Positions 55,141 to 64,000 of a stretch of 64,000 nt of DNA are shown in pieces; the stretch's first letter is position 1, and each line of letters begins with the position of its first letter. Made by a program: the position numbers and the translations under genes. The stretch is taken from contig JAPZVO010000101.1 in assembly GCA_029962745.1 (NCBI GenBank), forward strand, positions 30,580-94,579. Reading direction: 5' to 3'. The DNA comes from Echinometra lucunter (taxonomy: Eukaryota; Echinodermata; Echinoidea; Camarodonta; Echinometridae). The notes beneath the pieces were generated by a model, which saw nothing but the letters and a program-made list of their open reading frames with translations, searched no databases and was not told the origin of the DNA.

Positions 55141-56753
55141 AATTAAACGTTCTGTTAGTACAAAGAAATATAAGATATTTTCATCATGCCTGCATGACAT
55201 AACTTGTGGTTAACAATCTGCACTTTAGTTGGGCAGTCATACCTGGTAAACAGTTATACCACAAGTATACCGGTATAATATGCTCTTTGTTATTACTGTT
55301 GAGTAATTCATTATTTTATTGGACCTGTTATCATGTTGATGGTGTAATGAAGATGTGGTAAACATGCTCTACGAAACCATGTCGTAGCAAAGCATTTTCT
55401 TTCTAAATGCATTTGAAATGCTTTAGAAAACTTTTTTTTTCAAAAGCAATAATGAGTTGCTTTAATGTACTAGGACAAAACCGCACCTCTGTGAGTTCAT
55501 CTACTTTGCGGATGGATGAGATTGAGGTGCCGAAGTTCATTCACACTATATATAAGATTCATCAAGCATCAGTATAAGGAAACTGTGCTATGATATTACA
55601 TAATTTGTTGAATTGTGATCTTTCTGTTTTACTGGTAACCCGCACGGAATATTAAGTTATCATAAACATGGAATGGTTATTATGTGGTAATCATTTTTTT
55701 TTTCTAAACTTTGTTTAATTACTTGTAAACTACACAGAACGCAGTTATCTTAACCATATGGAAATGCGATGTGGAAGTTTTTAAGTTCCATCGGTGTAGG
55801 CATGGTCATGCATATCATGCCCTTTCGCTATTGATTGAAGTGAACTTTGAAATGAAACTTGGAGAAGCATGATAATACTGTGAAAGAATACCTAACTTCA
55901 GTTGCTAATTGCTACGTTACAATCGGAAACAGTGAAATTTGTCAATGCAAAGAAAATTGTATGCGTTAATGATTCAAGTCACGAGTGCATTAAAATAAAG
56001 CTGCCTTTGAAAGTGTTGGAAATGCGTTCATTCAATTTCAGTCTATGAAATTGTGGACGCAGTAATGATGGTATATTGTGCTTATTGAATAGGGATCTGT
56101 ATACAGAGCTGGATCTTGGGGAGGTTTATTATGATTACAGATATTTTGTATATTGATTACAATGTGTTACTTTGAAGTGAAGAATCAAAACATTGTGAAT
56201 TCGAGACAAAAGTGAAGGTTTGAAGTGTAGACTAATACGATTTCCCTGATTAGCTTGGGTGATGGATACAATATACTGACATTTTTCATTAGATTGATCC
56301 TGCCAAGGTTCCACAACCAGGACATATCTTCTCCCAAACCGCTGACTACCATGGGTTAAGTTACACAAAATTTGTATCCAAGCATCACGGAATTAGGACT
56401 GGAAAAGAAGTTGCATGTTGTTCATATGCAAGAGGTGATATTACCGGAAAACAAGTTGTCAAATCATTGTTTTTGCTTTCAACTTTCAGTCATATCACTA
56501 ATTATGAAAGGAATACACATAAAAACTACCCATTTATTCAGTGAAAAGCTGATCGATTATATTTGCAGCATTATAACACAAGATGCTATATCAACAGTGC
56601 TAAAGAGATGAAGACATATATTCATCGAAATGAAACACTTAGTGGCCTTTGTTAACGTACTGAAACACTAGAAGACTTTGAACAATTTTTACTAAATAGT
56701 AACTGGACATATTTTTAAGTGCGTTCTATTTTAGGCATGTTATTATGCCTATG
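55141..56753. other. Transposon interior downstream of the gene, no ORF
   Basis: AT-rich sequence between the stop at 55140 and the right TIR. No open frame longer than about 80 codons and no repeats seen. Presumably 3' UTR and internal DNA of the transposon. Confidence 0.5.
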
Positions 56754-57605
56754 TCCTGAAAAAAAAACAAGCTAAAAATCACAAAAATCCCAATATGACC
56801 TTAGCTTAGAAATGGTCTGAAAACATAGCCTAAGGGAAGATTGACTTTGGAGACATCATTTTTCAATAAGTAGAGATACAGATGAAGAGAATGAAATGAT
56901 GTTTCATGGAATATATATCATTGATAGGTCAGGAAAAATAAAATAAACTTTTAATCGATTTTGAACATATTTAAACAGGAAAATTCCGTGTTTAATGATA
57001 TGCAAATTCAATAGCCTAATTTGCATATGTGAATGATTACATAAGCAGCTAAAATTTTGAATGTCGATTGCTAATAAGTTGAAGCAACTACGCTAGAAAT
57101 TTCAACAAAAAATGATCAAATTGTGGTTGCGATATAGCCTATATCAAGAGTTAAAAAATCGCAATCCTCCAGAAAAGAAAAAACCTGAAAAACGGACAAA
57201 ACAAGAAGAAAATCTCACCTCGACCTAGTTTCAAAAGGATCTGAAAACATAGCCTAGGGGAAGAGTTGATCTTTGGGATATCATTTTTCAATAAGTAGAG
57301 ATGAAGAGAATGATATGATGTTTCAGGGAAAATATATTATTGATAGGTCAGGAAAAAGAAAATAAACTTTTAATTGATTTTTGAACATATTTTTAACAGG
57401 AAAATTCCGTGTTTAATGATATGCAAATTTAATAGCTTAATTTGCATATGTGAATGATTACATAAGCAGCTAAAATTTTGCATGTTGATTGCTAATACGT
57501 TGAAGCCCTTATGCTAGGAATTTCATCAAAAAATATTAATTTTTGGTTGCGATATAGCCTATATCCAGAGTTCAAAAATGGCATACCTCAAGAAAAGGGT
57601 CAAAA
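56754..57605 (-). repeat. Right TIR: two inverted ~425-bp units
   Basis: Read on the minus strand this repeats the left units. The outer unit (about 57182-57605) is close to left unit 1. The inner unit (from about 56754) is more diverged, for example CCTTAGCTTAGAAATGGTCT in place of the conserved inner end. Unequal unit number between arms suggests recombination among units. Confidence 0.9.
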
Positions 57606-58500
57606 GGGTCAAGTTATCTCATCCTCAAATGATCAAACATCAGGAGATGAAAAAGTAAATCTTATCTACAAAATAGACTAAAAAACGAAGAAATTAAAGC
57701 CTATTTGACTTTATGCATGCATTGGTGTTCATTGGGAATACATGTACATGAGTCGTCACATATTAATCAGGAGGCACTGCATGAAACACTATTTCATAAA
57801 AGGCGAGCTGAATTGAATACTCAAAAAAAAAATCGGTTCCAGCTCCGTCTGTAGATGATTCTTGGTTGGTTGGTGAGTGGAGATCAACAAAGGGAAGATA
57901 CGAGATGAGGACCAGACCCCTTCCAGCGTTGAACCCTCACCTGGAAAGGGGTTGTTCTTGTTCTTCTCCTTCTTCCTCCTTCCTGGTGCACAAAGCTGGA
58001 TTTAAATAAATAATAAAAGAAAACAATTAGAATTGGGGAGGGAAAGATGAAGAGATAATATAAAGAGAATGTTGTCTAATACAATGTGATAACCATGCAA
58101 TTTGCAGGGGGGGGGGGGGTTGGTGTTTTTTTTTTAAAGTAGTCCTCACTTGGTTAAATGAATTTATTTCTAATATAATACCTTGCTCTTGCAAGAAAAA
58201 AAATGAAAAAAAAAAACCCAAAAAAATGGGAAAAGAAGGTTATGTTGTACTCCAATTTGTAAAATTGCAACTCTTTGGCTCAATAAAAGTCATGTTCTAT
58301 ACTAAATATCATTGCTTTCAAGTACACCTTCATTTACATGAGTAGGTATTTTGCTTGTTGTCTTGTTCCAAAATAACATTATCAGGACTCTTGTCAATAC
58401 ACGTAATAAAATCAAATTTTAAAAATGGCAGTAGTTGTATACATGTAAAGTGCATATTAGGTAATTTTGACATTTATGTTACTATTTCAAAACCGTAGCT
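57606..58500. other. No gene seen
   Basis: Right flank of the transposon. Mixed sequence with a G11 run followed by T8 near 58110-58135 and A-runs near 58195-58225. Confidence 0.5.
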
Positions 58501-58532
58501 CGTTTACAGCCACAGGCGTGTGGCTGTAAACA
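58501..58532. repeat. Perfect short hairpin GTTTACAGCCACA
   Basis: GTTTACAGCCACA and TGTGGCTGTAAAC are perfect complements around a four-base GGCG loop. The CAGCCACA word recurs in the adjoining foldback (58561) and near 58999 (complement). Confidence 0.85.
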
Positions 58533-58555
58533 CAGCATTGTCATGAGGATAGTCA

Positions 58556-58938
58556 GGATACAGCCACACGTGTCTGAATTCCCTACAAGTCTTATACTCG
58601 TACTGCGTCACGGCATGTGGCAGCTGCATTCTACACAAGCAATGTGCATATTCATGAGATGGTGTATGTTGCAAAACTTTATCACAAAGGAGTTATCTCT
58701 TGAGATTCACTGACATACTAATAATATCTTAACTTTATTGTCACCTGCTTGCCAATAAAGTGAGAATGACTTGAGAATATTGTTTGTATAATATGAAAAA
58801 TCGTGAGATGAAACCTTTGATAAAGTTTTGCAACATGTAGCGTTGCACGAATATACGCATTGCTTGTAGAATACAGTAGCGATAGCTGCATCCCATGGCA
58901 GAGAGCCAAAGGGAATTCAGACGTGTGTGGTTGCATCC
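58556..58938. repeat. Foldback element with ~130-bp arms
   Basis: The left arm (58556-58690) reads back from the right arm (58814-58938). Matching blocks include CGTGTCTGAATTCCCT/AGGGAATTCAGACGTG, GCATTCTACACAAGCAATG/CATTGCTTGTAGAATAC, and TTGCAAAACTTTATC/GATAAAGTTTTGCAA. A ~120-base unpaired centre separates them. No ORF. Confidence 0.78.
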
Positions 58939-59606
58939 TCAGTCAATACCTTAGATAAATGCGTGTGGCCGACTGACCATAAGGTAAAGACAGACACATG
59001 TGGCTGTATACACTGCCTTAAAAAAACCCCTCAGAATTAGATGTGCATGACAATTGTTGTGGAAATCAAATTTGGATCCTAATGTTTAACAAGTTACAAT
59101 GTGGGAGGGGGGTGGTAAGTCCTCTCTAAAGAGGAAACACGAGTTCAAATTTGTGATTGCTACCATTTACAAGTCAAGGGGAATGGGGAGAAGCCTGGCC
59201 CCTGGAAATTATCATGCCTGACATGAGAATGTAGTCAGACAATGCAATAATAACATATCTTGATTTTAGTTCCTATTTTTTTTTTTTTTTTTTGTTTGGG
59301 CCACAGACACAGGGATGCCAGTAAAAAAATGATGAGAGCTGGGCCTGAAAATCATATAAATTGATACATGTATTTGTGTACAAAAATGCCCAAACTACTA
59401 CCGAAAATAAATTGAATTCAGACATTTGCCTGAAAACTGACATCTTTGCACACATATTTTACTGCATGTGGGACTGTAGTAAGATTAGCAACCACACATG
59501 CAAGCGTTTCAAAATTACTGTTAGTCCTTTTACAAAGGAGTGAATAGTCCTGGAAGCAAATTCTACATGTGTCTAAATAAATTTGGCAACATAAACTTAC
59601 CCTCAC
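58939..59606. other. No gene seen
   Basis: AT-rich sequence with a T17 run near 59280. Small open frames have no features. Confidence 0.45.
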
Positions 59607-59661
59607 TTGCTTCGTTTTTTCCTTTCCTGCTTCTTTTGGGCTCTCTCAATCTTTGATTTGC
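59607..59661 (-). CDS. Candidate exon encoding a basic, charged segment
   Basis: On the minus strand an acceptor-like GTGCGATCACAG is followed by 55 bases and a good donor (AGCAA|GTGAGG). One phase reads KSKIERAQKKQERKKRSK, a strongly basic helix typical of nuclear or nucleolar proteins. The alternative phase is also open. The acceptor's pyrimidine tract is weak and no partner exon is visible. A low-confidence host exon. Confidence 0.25.
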
Positions 59662-59799
59662 CTGTGATCGCACAGTAACAAATACATGCAGCAGCACTCC
59701 ATGTTGACAATGTGAGTGCACACAGTAACAGAGGATTTGATTGGCCAGTTTGGGCATCATCAACTGCAGTGCCATGAGATCCTGCTTCTGATTGGTCAA

Positions 59800-61130
59800 T
59801 TATGACATCATCATCTCATGAATTGGCTTTGGCTTCTGCTAAAAATGGCATCATTTTACTTAATTTTCTCACTAACGCCCAAAATTTGACAATGGGAAGA
59901 TTCCATTTCTTTCTTAGCAACATGTCCACAAGGTTTTAAGAGTGAAATGAAGTACTTCCCAGAGATGGATCACTGAATGAAAGAATTTCAGGGCTTGGCC
60001 CATGGCCTATCAGTGGCTGCGCGGTCCAAAAGAACACAGTTTTCCGGGTAATGTGCCAAGCAAAATCGGCTCTAAAATAAAAACGGGCATAAACGGGCAG
60101 CCAAATCGGATATCAACTTAAAGCTTAGACATCAGGAAAAATGGTGGTAGTATAACTGAACTGGAAATCCTTGGAAATCTAAACGTTTCTTATAGATTTA
60201 TGAAAAACCGTTTAATCAGTCTATTTTCTAGGATAATTACCCTATTATACTCATAAAGATTACGTTTCTATCCATTTTAACCCATTCATACAGTAAAATT
60301 AACTATCAGGAATATGTGGGAGCAATTTTAGATCGATAACTTAAAAACTACATGTTGAAATCAGTCATTTATTAAGTTGGTCACTATTTGCACTGAAACT
60401 TGCAATATGTCGAATTTGGGCGTTTGAAGTAGGAACTTTACACCCTTAATGTACATAGCGGAGTTAGATATTTTACTGAAGTATTCTTCAAAGTGATGTC
60501 TTTCAACAGCGCATGACAAAAATTTAAAAAATTGAATTGCCCAAAATGACTTTTGGCGCACTTTGGGTTTGCCCTGGCCCACTGTGCGACGCTCTGATTT
60601 CTTTGTTTACATCATCGATCACGCATGAAAGCCAGCGCACGATTTAGCATAGGGCCATATAATAAAGTAACTAATAACTCCGATCGAGGCAAGTATAATA
60701 TGATTGTAAATACGATTAAATCTCGAGAATTTGAACACACCATAAAAAGGATTGAAAACGGCTTTTTGAATACGGTATACGGATGGGGAAGAGTGGGTAG
60801 GCCGATTGAGGTCTGTATTATTATATACATCGATAAGCCTCTCATTCTATGCAGAGTGCTGTGGCTCGCGCGTGTAGGACATTATACACAGGAAGGTGCA
60901 TGTTTATACAACTTCTTTTCAGGTGCGGCTTCGAATCAGCGTGGACGTCAGGTTTTTTTTAATACTTTTAAAAACAGTTTTAAAACGCGGGTACATTTCT
61001 GCAATCATTCGCGGCCATAAGATTTTAATCATGAGTAAAAGATTGCCAAACTAAAACAGGAAAAGTTGTGTTTTAATATTGCCATAATCATCGCTTGAAA
61101 GCAGCGGGATTTCAATCACGTTTAAAAGAT
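59800..61130. other. No recognised gene
   Basis: A 131-codon open frame at 60625-61020 (+) is the longest here. It has no recognisable domain, no splice context and mixed composition, so it is not called as a gene. Confidence 0.4.
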
Positions 61131-61134
61131 GAAC

Positions 61135-62280
61135 ATGGAAGAATGGTTTCAAAAAAGGATAAAGGGTGAATGAAAAGAGAAATGGAACGATAAAGCTAAG
61201 TAGATAAAGAAATGATGGAAGAAGAAGAAGAAGAAAAAAAAGAAGAAGTAGGCCCCCTACCCGTATAGTACAGTAGAACTTGACTGAAAAGAAATGTTTA
61301 GTAAAGGGAACTTGGACTTAAGACTGAAGACAAGATAAATCAAGGTTCATGCACTTAAGGAGACAAGAAGCAGAAAAGAAAGAAAACGAAAAATATCATA
61401 AGGAACGACAAAAACAAGACAGAGAAATAAAGAAATACATAAGAAATGATATAGAAAAATTATGAAAGGATGAAATGCCGAAAATTAGGAAAAGAAAGAT
61501 AATAGAAATATGAAATGAAAGAATAACAGTGAAAGACGGGAAGGAAAGATGACAGAAAGCCGGCACTTAGAGAAAGTATGATATATGTAAGGAAAAATGG
61601 TATAGAAAAATTAAGAAATATATGGGAAGGATAGAAGAAAATATGAAGAAAGTGAAGATGGAACGGAAAACAGTTAAAAACAATTACAAAGAAAACAGAA
61701 TTTAAATAAAGAAATAGGTCTACATAAGAAGGATGGAAGAAAAGGTGAACGAAAATTAAGGAAGACAGAAAGGAAGATATGAACAAAAAAAAACATAAAG
61801 GAACGACAGAAAAGATAGAAAAAATAATATTAGCCTCCATACGGAAGAAAGAAAATAAAGGAAGAAGGAAAGGACAAGGCGACAAAAATGAAATGAGGAA
61901 AGACAGAGAGAATCAAGGAAAATAGGTCTTTACAAAGTAATAAGGGAAAGACAAAAGAAACTGATGAAATAAGCGAAAAAAATAAAGGAAGCATGAAGAA
62001 AGAACAATATCAGATAGAAATGTGATATCAAAGAAGGAAACATGAAGAAAGAACAATATCAGATAGAAATGTGATATCAAAGAATAAAACGTAAAGATAA
62101 AGGGTGACAGAAAGGAAACGGCAGGAAGGAATAATGTGAGGAACTTAAGACACAGAGAAGAAAAATAGACCAGTAAAATATTATGGAACAAGACAGGAAA
62201 TGATGTAAAAAGGAAAAAAAAAAAAGGAAACAGGGGAAACGACAATATTAGATAGAAAAATGAAATGAACGATGTGACAA
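61135..62280 (+). repeat. 1.1-kb purine-rich (GAAA/GGAA) tract
   Basis: For over a kilobase the plus strand is dominated by A and G (GAAAGA, AGGAAG, AGAAAG words) with short breaks. Minus-strand open frames of about 140-150 codons across it are Phe/Ser/Leu-rich artefacts. Confidence 0.85.
61992..62089 (+). repeat. 49-bp tandem duplication inside the purine tract
   Basis: CATGAAGAAAGAACAATATC plus the next ~27 bases at 61992 is repeated without visible change at 62041. Confidence 0.9.
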
Positions 62281-62403
62281 TGAATTCATATTTTATTTTT
62301 TTCACCTTTCGTTTATTAAAAGGCCATACAAGCTTATTTAACTCGGCGCAACTCAACAAGCGCGTGTGTTAAATTTATGTGCAATATACCGTTGAATACT
62401 CAG

Positions 62404-62404
62404 A

Positions 62405-62460
<56 letters not shown>

Positions 62461-62838
62461 TTTGGCGTCACCTGTGCCTGGGAGGGGAAAAGCGAATAGA
62501 ATCACTGTAACCCTCAGGTCTCTCCTCCCGATATCACTGATTGGGGGGTGTGCAGGTGGACCACATACACCGGGGTTTCCCCCTACTCTTATATGAATAG
62601 TACAGTGGGATCTCTAACGTGCAAAGGTGGTGACTCTCCTTTACACGGGACCTCCATTTAACGTCCTATCCGAGGGACGGATTGTTTTCCACTGTAGCAT
62701 AGCCTGCGTCTATGAAACAGGGGAGGGGCACGATAACACACAACGTAGGCTTCAGTCATCCGCCTTGGCTGGACTCGAACCCACGGTCATTTGGTTCCAA
62801 AGGCAGACGCTTTACCGACTGAGCCAACTCGCTCCGTC
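62404..62838 (-). mobile_element. tRNA-derived SINE with (TAA)n tail, minus strand
   Basis: On the minus strand the element starts at about 62838 with GACGGAGCGAG. It has an A box TGGCTCAGTCGG (62815-62826) and a B box GGTTCGAGTCC (62771-62781), 33 bases apart. A ~290-base body follows (including ACGTTAAATGGAGGTCCCGT and GTAGGGGGAAACCCCGG), ending in a (TAA)n tail (62404-62462, seen as ATT on the plus strand). The head and body differ from the 15.3-kb SINE, so this is a second family. Transcription would be by RNA polymerase III. Confidence 0.82.
62406..62462. repeat. (ATT)n microsatellite, SINE tail
   Basis: Eighteen or so ATT units with one TTT variant directly adjoin the 3' end of the minus-strand SINE. 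Confidence 0.92.
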
Positions 62839-62856
62839 TAAAAGAGCGTTTTGTTT

Positions 62857-62990
62857 TTTTGTTTTTTTTTTTGGGGGGGGGCATGACAGAATAAGCGGCC
62901 TTCAACTACCAATCATTTCACTTACACTTAGGCCTACATCCTTCCAACGTGTCCGAACTTGAGAATCGCCCCCCCCCCCCCCCGGCTAGC
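62857..62990. repeat. T-run, G-run and C17 run block
   Basis: T9/G9 runs near 62862-62880 and a C17 run near 62970-62986 flank unremarkable sequence. Similar to the other homopolymer-bounded segments. Confidence 0.6.
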
Positions 62991-63136
62991 ACCCGTGGAA
63001 AATTGCACTGCTTTATAATGTTGCAAGAGAGAATCGTGATCCAAAATGAATAATAGTAGTAAACTCTATGCCAAGCCGTTACTGAACGCACCTAGCCAAA
63101 GGAAAGGGGCAATGGGAGTTGTCGTCGCCCGTATCA

Positions 63137-63335
63137 GGACAACTCCCCCGGAGGACAACTCCCCCGGGACTCCCACCTGACAACTTCCCCGGAGGACAAC
63201 TCCCCCGGAGGACATCTTCCCCGGAGGACAACTCCCCCGCAGGACAACTCCCCCGGAGGACAACTCCCCCCAGGACAACTCCCCCGGAGCACAACTCCCC
63301 GGGGGATGATTCCCATCACACAACTCCCCTAGAGG
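63137..63335 (+). repeat. 16-bp minisatellite GGACAACTCCCCCGGA
   Basis: About nine tandem or near-tandem copies of GGACAACTCCCCCGGA occur, some with T-to-A or C-run changes. The central CCCCCGG and GGAGG parts are self-complementary. Pro/Gly/Ser-rich open frames in all readings are artefacts, because 16 is not a multiple of three. A stray diverged unit (CAACTCTCCCGCAGGAGAA) lies at 63485. Confidence 0.88.
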
Positions 63336-63359
63336 AAATTCCCCCCCTCCCCCTTTAGG

Positions 63360-64000
63360 GACAAAATTACGCATGAAATTTTGTTTTTATGACAACGCCT
63401 TGCTTGTAAGGAACTGTAAAATAAATCTTTCCTTTTTATAAATCAAATTTAAGTGATTAATCCAGTATTTTTTTGTTTTTATTACAACTCTCCCGCAGGA
63501 GAACAGCTCCTCGGGGATGACAAACGGGGATGGGTGAGGGGTAGAGGGTTTTTATTCGTTTAATAAGCTATACGGTAATTTGTCGCTCTAATTGTTAACC
63601 TTTTTGAAAAATATCCACCCTTTTGCTCCCATTTTTGCGCCAAAGTACACATTCAAAAAAATAAAATTTCTAGTAATGGGTACGCTTTTCCGCCCAAGGG
63701 TGTTGGGTTTGACAGCTTCAGCGGCACACTCCCATCGGAACCAAATCTGATCATGAGAAGAGAGAAAAGAAAGGAATAAAATGAAGAAAGGAAATTGAGG
63801 AACCTAAGTAGGAAGCTACAAAAGTAGAGAATGGTGTATCTAGTCGTAGTCTTCAGGAAAAGGGGGAGATGGGCCACAATAAAGCTTAAGAATAGAGGCC
63901 ACTTCGCTCGATCAGCAGCCGTGATTAGGTCCCGTTCCTTTTAAAAAAAAATCTAAATGCACAATTTTCGGGCAAGATATATGAAAATCTTACTTATTAG
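63360..64000. other. No gene seen
   Basis: AT-rich sequence with a purine-rich stretch near 63750-63790. Nothing supportable to the window end. Confidence 0.45.

Larger units (their letters stand above)
48022..57605 (+). mobile_element. ~9.6-kb DNA transposon with tandem-unit TIRs and PIN/XPG-nuclease protein (Academ-like)
   Basis: The outermost bases of the left arm (TTTTGACCCTTTTCTTGAGG from 48022) read back exactly from the right arm (to 57605). The left arm has three tandem ~435-bp units, the right arm two inverted ones. Between them lie two small splice-bounded exons and a broken gene of about 1,550 codons on the plus strand. Its C-terminal domain has PIN/XPG-type acidic motifs. Academ transposons are described as encoding large transposases, some with an XPG nuclease, so Academ is my best inference. 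No target duplication was recognised; the right flank has an extra GGGTCAAAA-like copy that obscures the border. Confidence 0.75.

Noticed and set aside
60625..61020. 131-codon open frame on the plus strand
   Set aside because: No recognisable domain, no Kozak or splice support and no repeats; a frame of this length is expected occasionally by chance in 64 kb.
61460..62359. Minus-strand open frames of 141 and 148 codons
   Set aside because: Phe/Ser/Leu-rich artefacts of the long purine tract.
63066..63374. Gly/Pro/Ser-rich open frames in several readings
   Set aside because: Artefacts of the 16-bp minisatellite; all frames read through because the unit has no stop.
1..64000. Genuine tRNA or rRNA genes, CRISPR arrays, bacterial operons
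   Set aside because: The only tRNA-like sequences are SINE heads with bodies and tails. There are no rRNA-like blocks. Tandem repeats here lack the regular repeat-spacer pattern of CRISPR, and splice-type signals indicate a eukaryote.

Overview
The window looks like nuclear DNA of a marine invertebrate animal. A sea urchin or other echinoderm is my best guess, but the sequence does not prove it. The supporting signs are: AT-rich DNA with intron-like splice signals; CR1/L2-like, Jockey-like and L1/Tx1-like LINEs side by side; tRNA-derived SINEs; many short hairpin elements; frequent ACATGTA-type words; and long G or C runs. I see no bacterial-style operon and no complete, confidently recognisable host gene. 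The window is essentially a graveyard of transposable elements sitting in introns or between genes.

Layout. 1-4.3 kb: low-complexity DNA, a CTAG-rich palindromic stretch and a ~160-bp repeat family carrying GCGAGCGAAGCGAGCGA-type words. 4.34-6.63 kb: a 2.3-kb element with terminal inverted repeats (TIRs) made of 18-bp units and a 6-bp target duplication. 7.9-11 kb: a hairpin element, then the 5' half of a Jockey-like LINE (gag-like ORF1 with three zinc knuckles, then the start of an endonuclease ORF2). 11.25-11.59 kb and 23.18-23.56 kb: two related MITEs with TAA target duplications. 13.9-14.76 kb: the 3' end of an L2/CR1-like LINE. 15.27-15.60 kb: a tRNA-derived SINE that shares that LINE's 3' tail. 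17.4-19.4 kb: a hAT-like non-autonomous element. 20.7-23.05 kb: a CCGGAATCC-rich foldback array and a decayed L1/Tx1-like LINE. 25-31.1 kb: microsatellites, a candidate hammerhead ribozyme, hairpins and small MITEs. 34.2-40.5 kb: a nearly full-length minus-strand LINE whose 1,026-codon ORF2 has only two in-frame stops. 41.0-45.5 kb: a 4.5-kb element with a TAA target duplication and a THAP-type zinc-finger remnant. 48.0-57.6 kb: the most striking object, a ~9.6-kb DNA transposon. Its inverted repeats are built from tandem ~435-bp units (three left, two right), and its broken gene of about 1,550 codons ends in a PIN/XPG-like nuclease domain. 58-64 kb: another foldback, a 1.1-kb purine tract, a second tRNA-SINE and a 16-bp minisatellite.

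How the parts relate. The LINEs would supply reverse transcriptase to the SINEs, most visibly through the shared tail at 14.63 and 15.53 kb. The two MITEs and the 4.5-kb element share target choice and TIR style, so they may use one transposase. Possible host exons are faint: a 45-bp Gly-X-Y (collagen-like) exon on the minus strand at 31.4 kb, and a few short splice-bounded open stretches on the plus strand (0.98, 16.8 and 19.6 kb) and minus strand (59.6 kb). All calls come from reading the sequence; no alignment or database search was run.
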